Origin: Alphaproteobacteria bacterium
Lineage (GTDB): Bacteria > Pseudomonadota > Alphaproteobacteria > UBA3830
Assembly (NCBI GenBank): GCA_025998775.1
Contig: BNWK01000063.1
Location: 1-7,455 of the forward strand
Length of the DNA stretch: 7,455 nucleotides
Direction: 5' to 3'
Part shown: piece by piece, positions 3,754-7,455 of the stretch
Layout: each line of letters opens with the position of its first letter
How positions within the stretch are numbered: the stretch's first letter is position 1
The notes under the pieces: model-generated
Seen by the model: only the letters and a program-made list of their open reading frames with translations
Told to the model about the DNA's origin: nothing
Database searches by the model: none
Position numbers and translations under genes: made by a program

Positions 3754-6246
3754 ATGCGTCTAGTAATCGTAGAGTCTCCGGCGAAAGCGAAGACAATCAA
3801 TAAGTATCTCGGAAAAGACTACTCTGTGATGGCTAGTTACGGTCATATTCGAGATTTACTTGCGAAAAATGGAAGCGTAAAGCCAGACGATAATTTTTCC
3901 ATGGTTTGGGAGATTAGCGATCGTGGAAAGAAATGCATCAGTGATATATCGAAGCAATTGAAATCCTGCGATGAATTACTGCTGGCTACTGACCCTGATC
4001 GTGAAGGAGAAGCCATTTCGTGGCATATAAAAGAAGTATTAAATGAAAGCAAAAAATTGACGATTCCCGTTCGGAGAATTGTTTTTCACGAAATCACGAA
4101 AAATGCCATAAAAGAGGCCATTGCCAATCCGAGAGAGATTGACATCGGTCTAGTCGACTCCTATTTGGCTCGTAGGGCTCTGGACTATCTGGTTGGGTTT
4201 ACAATTTCTCCGATTTTATGGAGAAAACTGCCAGGAAGTAAGTCCGCCGGTCGAGTGCAATCGGTCGCTCTTAGAATTGTTGTCGATCGAGAAGTCGAGA
4301 TAGAGCAATTTGAGTCGCGGGAATATTGGACGATTGAAGCTAAATTTGCAGCCAAAAACAAGAAGATATTCAGCGCCAAGCTAACTCATTTCGAAGGGAA
4401 AAAGCTGGAGAAGTTTTCGGTAAATAATCAGGAAGGCGCTTTTCGCATAAGAAATGCACTTCTAACTCAGGATTTTGCTGTGACTTCTACCGAGGAGAAA
4501 ACCGTAAAGCGCAATCCTGCGCCTCCGTTTATAACGTCGACACTGCAGCAAGAGGCATCGCGCAAACTGGGATTTACAGCGAAAAAAACCATGCAGGTGG
4601 CGCAAAATCTGTATGAAGGTATTGATGTCGGCGGAGAAACCATCGCATTAATTACATACATGAGAACAGATAGCATAAATCTGTCCAAAGAAGCCATTGA
4701 AAAAATTAGAAATTTGATATCAACGAAATACGGGAACGATTTCCTTCCGTCGACTCCACGCGTTTACAAAACAAAAGTGAAAAATGCCCAGGAAGCCCAC
4801 GAAGCAGTTCGTCCAGTTGATGCGAACATAATTCCTGAATCACTCAAGGGAAAATTGAGCGCCGATCAGCTTAAGCTATATACGTTGATTTGGAAGCGTG
4901 CCGTTGCTTCCCAAATGTCTTCGGCGGAATTTAATCAGGTGCAGGCGGATATTTCCGATATCAAAACTTCGAAGAACATATTTAGAGCCGTTGGAAGCAC
5001 TTTGAAATTCGAAGGATTCCTCAAGGTATACGTAGAAGGAAAAGATGAATCCGATCAGCCGGATGACGAAGAGGCGGAAGGCGTACTTCCTCCATTGGCC
5101 AAAGGCGACGAAGTGGGGAAGAAGGCCATAGAGTCGTTTCAGCATTTTACCACACCGCCTCCGCGATTTTCCGAAGCCAGTCTGGTGAAAAAGCTGGAGG
5201 AGTTGGGAATCGGCAGGCCATCCACCTACGCTACTATACTGCAAGTTCTGCGGGATAGAGGATATGTGAAGCTGGAAAACAAGCATTTTATTCCGGAAAT
5301 CAGAGGGAGATTGGTCACGTCATTTCTCATGAGTTTCTTCGATAAGTATTTGGAATATGGTTTTACGGCGGATATGGAGCAATCGCTGGACGATGTTTCC
5401 AACGGCACTAAACCGAAACTAAATCTTCTGGCAGATTTTTGGACTGGGTTTTGTGGCTACGTTAGCAAAACGAAAGAAGTGACAATAACCAACGTCATTG
5501 ACCGACTGAACGAATCTCTTGGATCGTTTCTATTTAAATCCAACGAAGATGGAACTCTGAATAGAGTCTGTCCCGAGTGTAAGGTTGGTGAGCTAAGCTT
5601 AAAAATAGGCAAATACGGATCTTTTCTTGGATGCTCAAGATATCCGGAATGCAATTACGTCAACAGGCTAGATTCTTCGCAGCAAAATGCCGATGGCGAC
5701 GCAGCTGCAATCGAAGCGGCGGAATATCCGAAATTTCTTGGTGTTTCTCCAGATGATCAGATGGAAATTACTCTGCGTAAGGGACCGTATGGCTTGTATG
5801 TTCAGAAGGATGTGAAAGCATTACCGGTACCGGAAGAACCAACTGAACAACCTGCCGAGAAGCCAACGAAAAAAGCCTCCAAAAAGGATGCGAAAACTCA
5901 GCCGATGCCGGAAAAACCCGCGGAAAAACCCGCGGAAAAACCAAAGAAAAAAGGCGCCAAGAAAGCGGATGGTCCAAAGCCAATTCGCTCCTCCATTCCG
6001 AAATTTATCGATGCATCCCAGATGAATTTGAACGCTGCTCTGTGGCTTCTAAAGTTGCCAAACTCACTCGGAACCTACGAAAACGATGAAGTGAAAGTCG
6101 GCATAGGAAGATTTGGTCCGTATATATTATTTCGGGGAAAATACATATCCATAAGAAAACCGGAAGACATACTGACTATGACTTTAGATAGCGCCGTCGA
6201 AATCATCAAAAACCGAAGAGAAAGAAAGCTGCCTCAGAAGAAGTGA
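3754..6246 (+). CDS. topA: DNA topoisomerase I (type IA), 830 aa
   Basis: It relaxes negatively supercoiled DNA by cutting one strand through a 5'-phosphotyrosine link. The toprim domain opens the protein ('MRLVIVESPAKAKTI', metal-binding E7; D80-x-D82-x-E84 in 'ATDPDREGE'). 'SAGRVQSVALR' is at 164-174. The catalytic Tyr is Y302 in 'ALITYMRTDS', and 'GIGRPSTYATI' is at 485-495. A single C4 zinc ribbon follows (C606, C609, C627, C633), then topoisomerase C-terminal repeats ('KGPYGLYVQ' 677-685; 'GIGRFGPYI' 783-791). E. coli TopA has 865 residues and more zinc ribbons. The start ATG 3754 is chosen because the toprim strand begins there and a GGGA lies 7 nt upstream; the frame is open 55 further codons upstream from a TTG, but that part is the palindromic element. 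Residues 692-738 are a Lys/Pro/Glu-rich insertion between the C-terminal repeats. No partner gene such as dprA is beside it. Confidence 0.98.
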   Translation: MRLVIVESPAKAKTINKYLGKDYSVMASYGHIRDLLAKNGSVKPDDNFSMVWEISDRGKKCISDISKQLKSCDELLLATDPDREGEAISWHIKEVLNESKKLTIPVRRIVFHEITKNAIKEAIANPREIDIGLVDSYLARRALDYLVGFTISPILWRKLPGSKSAGRVQSVALRIVVDREVEIEQFESREYWTIEAKFAAKNKKIFSAKLTHFEGKKLEKFSVNNQEGAFRIRNALLTQDFAVTSTEEKTVKRNPAPPFITSTLQQEASRKLGFTAKKTMQVAQNLYEGIDVGGETIALITYMRTDSINLSKEAIEKIRNLISTKYGNDFLPSTPRVYKTKVKNAQEAHEAVRPVDANIIPESLKGKLSADQLKLYTLIWKRAVASQMSSAEFNQVQADISDIKTSKNIFRAVGSTLKFEGFLKVYVEGKDESDQPDDEEAEGVLPPLAKGDEVGKKAIESFQHFTTPPPRFSEASLVKKLEELGIGRPSTYATILQVLRDRGYVKLENKHFIPEIRGRLVTSFLMSFFDKYLEYGFTADMEQSLDDVSNGTKPKLNLLADFWTGFCGYVSKTKEVTITNVIDRLNESLGSFLFKSNEDGTLNRVCPECKVGELSLKIGKYGSFLGCSRYPECNYVNRLDSSQQNADGDAAAIEAAEYPKFLGVSPDDQMEITLRKGPYGLYVQKDVKALPVPEEPTEQPAEKPTKKASKKDAKTQPMPEKPAEKPAEKPKKKGAKKADGPKPIRSSIPKFIDASQMNLNAALWLLKLPNSLGTYENDEVKVGIGRFGPYILFRGKYISIRKPEDILTMTLDSAVEIIKNRRERKLPQKK
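5910..5942 (+). repeat. 12-bp tandem repeat inside topA (EKPA codons)
   Basis: The unit GGAAAAACCCGC occurs 2.75 times in a row without mismatch. It encodes EKPA-EKPA-EKP (residues 720-730) within a low-complexity Lys/Pro/Glu stretch. A 12-bp unit changes length by four residues without a frameshift, so copy number could vary between strains. Confidence 0.8.
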
Positions 6247-6271
6247 AAGAATTGGCGCATCAGTTCTTTCA
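6244..6271 (+). other. Stem-loop overlapping the topA stop codon
   Basis: TGAAAGAA (6244-6251) and TTCTTTCA (6264-6271) form a perfect 8-bp stem with a 12-nt loop; the stop codon TGA is the first three bases. No T-run follows, so this is not a standard terminator. It may stabilise the 3' end of the message. Confidence 0.4.
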
Positions 6272-6370
6272 GGAGAAGCGGCTGCGCCCGAACAAAAGCT
6301 CAGGCATCCGCCCAGTAACATGATGCTGAGTTACCAGTTGATATCTTCCTCAGCAGAGATTATATCTTAT

Positions 6371-6418
6371 GTTGTCATCGATGCTTGCAAAAAAAACATC
6401 GACAACGCATTGTTTTTT
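6371..6418 (+). terminator. Possible terminator after topA
   Basis: GTTGTC (6371-6376) with GACAAC (6401-6406), plus inner GATG (6380-6383) with CATC (6397-6400), give a 10-bp stem with a 3-nt bulge and an A-rich loop. GCATTG and six T residues (6413-6418) follow. It lies about 125 bp past topA and before the promoter of the next gene, where a terminator is expected. The T-run is a little far from the stem, so confidence is moderate. Confidence 0.45.
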
Positions 6419-6475
6419 GCATAATCCACACCCAGTCTTTTTGCGTAACTTTTTTTAAAAAATATAGCGTTTTTC

Positions 6476-6504
6476 TTGACTTTTTGATTTTTTTGTCGTA
6501 TATT
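6476..6504 (+). promoter_or_regulatory. Strong sigma-70-type promoter of the 237-residue gene
   Basis: TTGACT (6476-6481), a 17-nt T-rich spacer (6482-6498) and TATATT (6499-6504) are near consensus and lie in very AT-rich DNA with A- and T-tracts upstream. Transcription should start near 6511, leaving a leader of about 24 nt before ATG 6535. This also shows that the upstream extension of the frame (from TTG 6385) is not coding. Confidence 0.75.
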
Positions 6505-6534
6505 TATATTGTGTTTTTTACAATAGAGAAAAAA

Positions 6535-7248
6535 ATGAAAAAACTGATATATAGCGCTTGTGTAATGGCAATGATGTCATTTACACTGTCCGATGTTTAT
6601 TCACGCGCAATTACGCCAGAAGACCGAAACGTTCGCTCATACATAACTGGAAAAAATTTGCCTCCAGATGTACCTGACGGGCTTAGTGATTGGAAGCCCA
6701 CTGTAGAAGCACCGACAGTAGCTGGCGTAGTAAAATTTGCAAATCGGCTCGACGAAATAGCAAAATATGCAAAGAGACTCCACTTTCAAAATGTAGATTC
6801 TGGGTATACTGCTTTTGATCAAGAAGATGGCGCCGCATTGTCAAAACTACTTGTGTTTACTTCTACTAAAGACTGGAAGAAATCCACGGAGGGCGTAAAT
6901 GAAGTGCTTAAAATGCTCAAGAAACTACAACCTCTGTTGGCATCTTCTGCAAAAAGCGAATTAAAAGGCGGAATTGCATCGAATGAAAGCGACGTTGATG
7001 GAACTGATATGCAGAACCTATTCAGCGAGAGAAAGGTACTTTCCGGTAAGAATCTGAATGCGCGGATAAAAGCGCGGACTGATAGAGCCCAAAAAAAAGA
7101 TATCGATGGAACTGATATGCAGAATCTATTCGACGAAAGTAACGTGCTCTCTGGATCCGCCCTGAACAAGCGAATAGCGAAGCAGGGGCGAAATAAAAAA
7201 GCCAAAAAAGGGGTTAACATGCCGACTCTCTTCGACGAAAGGTACTAA
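6535..7248 (+). CDS. Exported protein of unknown function with repeated C-terminal motifs (237 aa)
   Basis: I do not recognise a family. The start ATG 6535 is chosen because it follows the promoter by about 24 nt and opens a clear signal peptide (MKK, hydrophobic core 4-18, likely cut after VYS at 21-23). The ribosome binding site is weak (AGAG, about 7 nt upstream). After a Pro/Asp-rich stretch (27-61), two helical segments are likely at 62-84 and 100-140. The C-terminus (153-237) is basic and repetitive: residues 153-178 and 189-214 share DGTDMQNLF, then an acidic residue, VLSG, LN and RI, offset by 36 residues; 'NMPTLFDERY' (228-237) is a third, shortened copy. There is no transmembrane segment other than the signal. 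The gene stands alone with its own promoter. The reiterated short motifs would suit binding to a repeated partner site, possibly in a host, but that is speculation. Confidence 0.85.
   Translation: MKKLIYSACVMAMMSFTLSDVYSRAITPEDRNVRSYITGKNLPPDVPDGLSDWKPTVEAPTVAGVVKFANRLDEIAKYAKRLHFQNVDSGYTAFDQEDGAALSKLLVFTSTKDWKKSTEGVNEVLKMLKKLQPLLASSAKSELKGGIASNESDVDGTDMQNLFSERKVLSGKNLNARIKARTDRAQKKDIDGTDMQNLFDESNVLSGSALNKRIAKQGRNKKAKKGVNMPTLFDERY
6991..7068 (+). repeat. C-terminal motif repeat, copy 1
   Basis: It encodes residues 153-178. The 20 bases GATGGAACTGATATGCAGAA are identical in copy 2, and similarity fades after the LF codons. This indicates a fairly recent internal duplication with a 108-bp period. 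Confidence 0.75.
7099..7176 (+). repeat. C-terminal motif repeat, copy 2
   Basis: It encodes residues 189-214, with the same DGTDMQNLF core followed by DE, VLSG, LN and RI. A third degenerate copy (NMPTLFDE) closes the protein at about 7216-7239. Confidence 0.75.
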
Positions 7249-7365
7249 GAGATTTTCTGTGCGCTGCACGATTGGCCGAAATGAAAGAGCTATAATAGGT
7301 TGATTCCGATCTGATCGCTACAATTTTAGAGACTTCTAACTGATTAGTTGGCAAAATTTAGTCTG

Positions 7366-7400
7366 CAATATTTCCAGCAAATTTTCGTGCTGAAAATGAT
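7366..7400. other. Weak stem-loop in the right-hand non-coding end
   Basis: ATTTTC (7381-7386), a 5-nt loop and GAAAAT (7392-7397) form a small hairpin, and CAGCA/TGCTG offers an alternative pairing. There is no T-run after it. Otherwise 7249-7455 shows no convincing gene, promoter or RNA. Confidence 0.25.
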
Positions 7401-7455
7401 ATAAGAGCAACAGAGATAAGTTGACCATTTCAAGACTTCTGGATGTAATTTTGGA

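Noticed and set aside
6385..6534. Upstream extension (50 codons from TTG) of the 237-residue protein
   Set aside because: It contains a possible terminator and the near-consensus promoter, and starting at 6535 gives a proper signal peptide.
7291..7296. TATAAT, possible -10 box on the plus strand
   Set aside because: No acceptable -35 lies 16-18 bp upstream and no gene follows in the window.
7336..7455. Minus-strand frame of 39 codons open to the right edge, ending at 7336
   Set aside because: It is too short, its content resembles no family I know, and chance explains an open frame of this length. It could be the tail of a gene beyond the window.
1..7455. CRISPR array, tRNA or rRNA gene
   Set aside because: No regularly spaced repeats and no cloverleaf or rRNA-like sequence seen on either strand.

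Overview
The window looks like part of a bacterial chromosome of moderate GC, most likely from an alphaproteobacterium with a host-associated or intracellular habit. This rests on the alphaproteobacterial style of the DNA topoisomerase I C-terminus, two signal-peptide proteins that I cannot place in a family, an insertion sequence and a small palindromic mobile element. A Holosporales/Rickettsiales-like endosymbiont would fit, but that is inference from style and not an identification.

Layout. Positions 1-490 (minus) hold the N-terminal 163 codons of an ISAs1-family transposase that runs off the left edge. Its outer terminal inverted repeat is probably at 550-573. Positions 619-3252 (minus) encode an 877-residue exported protein of unknown function: signal peptide, very Lys/Arg-rich low-complexity region, Tyr/Pro/Gly-rich linker, then three diverged copies of a helical repeat of about 170-180 residues, each with a Cys pair. 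Positions 3253-3753 are a divergent intergenic region with a good minus-strand promoter for the 877-residue gene, a plus-strand terminator-like hairpin with no gene before it, and a 175-bp palindromic, MITE-like element (3558-3732) flanked by a 5-bp direct repeat TACAC. Positions 3754-6246 (plus) are topA, intact, 830 residues, with a Lys/Pro/Glu-rich insertion carrying a 12-bp tandem repeat. Positions 6247-6475 hold hairpins, one of them a possible terminator. A near-consensus promoter (TTGACT-17-TATATT) then drives a 237-residue exported protein of unknown function (6535-7248), which ends in repeated 'MQNLF-acidic' motifs. Positions 7249-7455 contain nothing I can call.

Functional picture. 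The only housekeeping gene is topA, which relaxes negative supercoils. The two exported proteins face outward from it on opposite strands and each has its own promoter, so the window does not look like one operon. The most interesting items are (1) the palindromic element, whose 180-bp net insertion is a multiple of three and which is open in one frame on each strand, just before topA; (2) the three-repeat, cysteine-paired secreted protein; and (3) the small secreted protein with reiterated C-terminal motifs.
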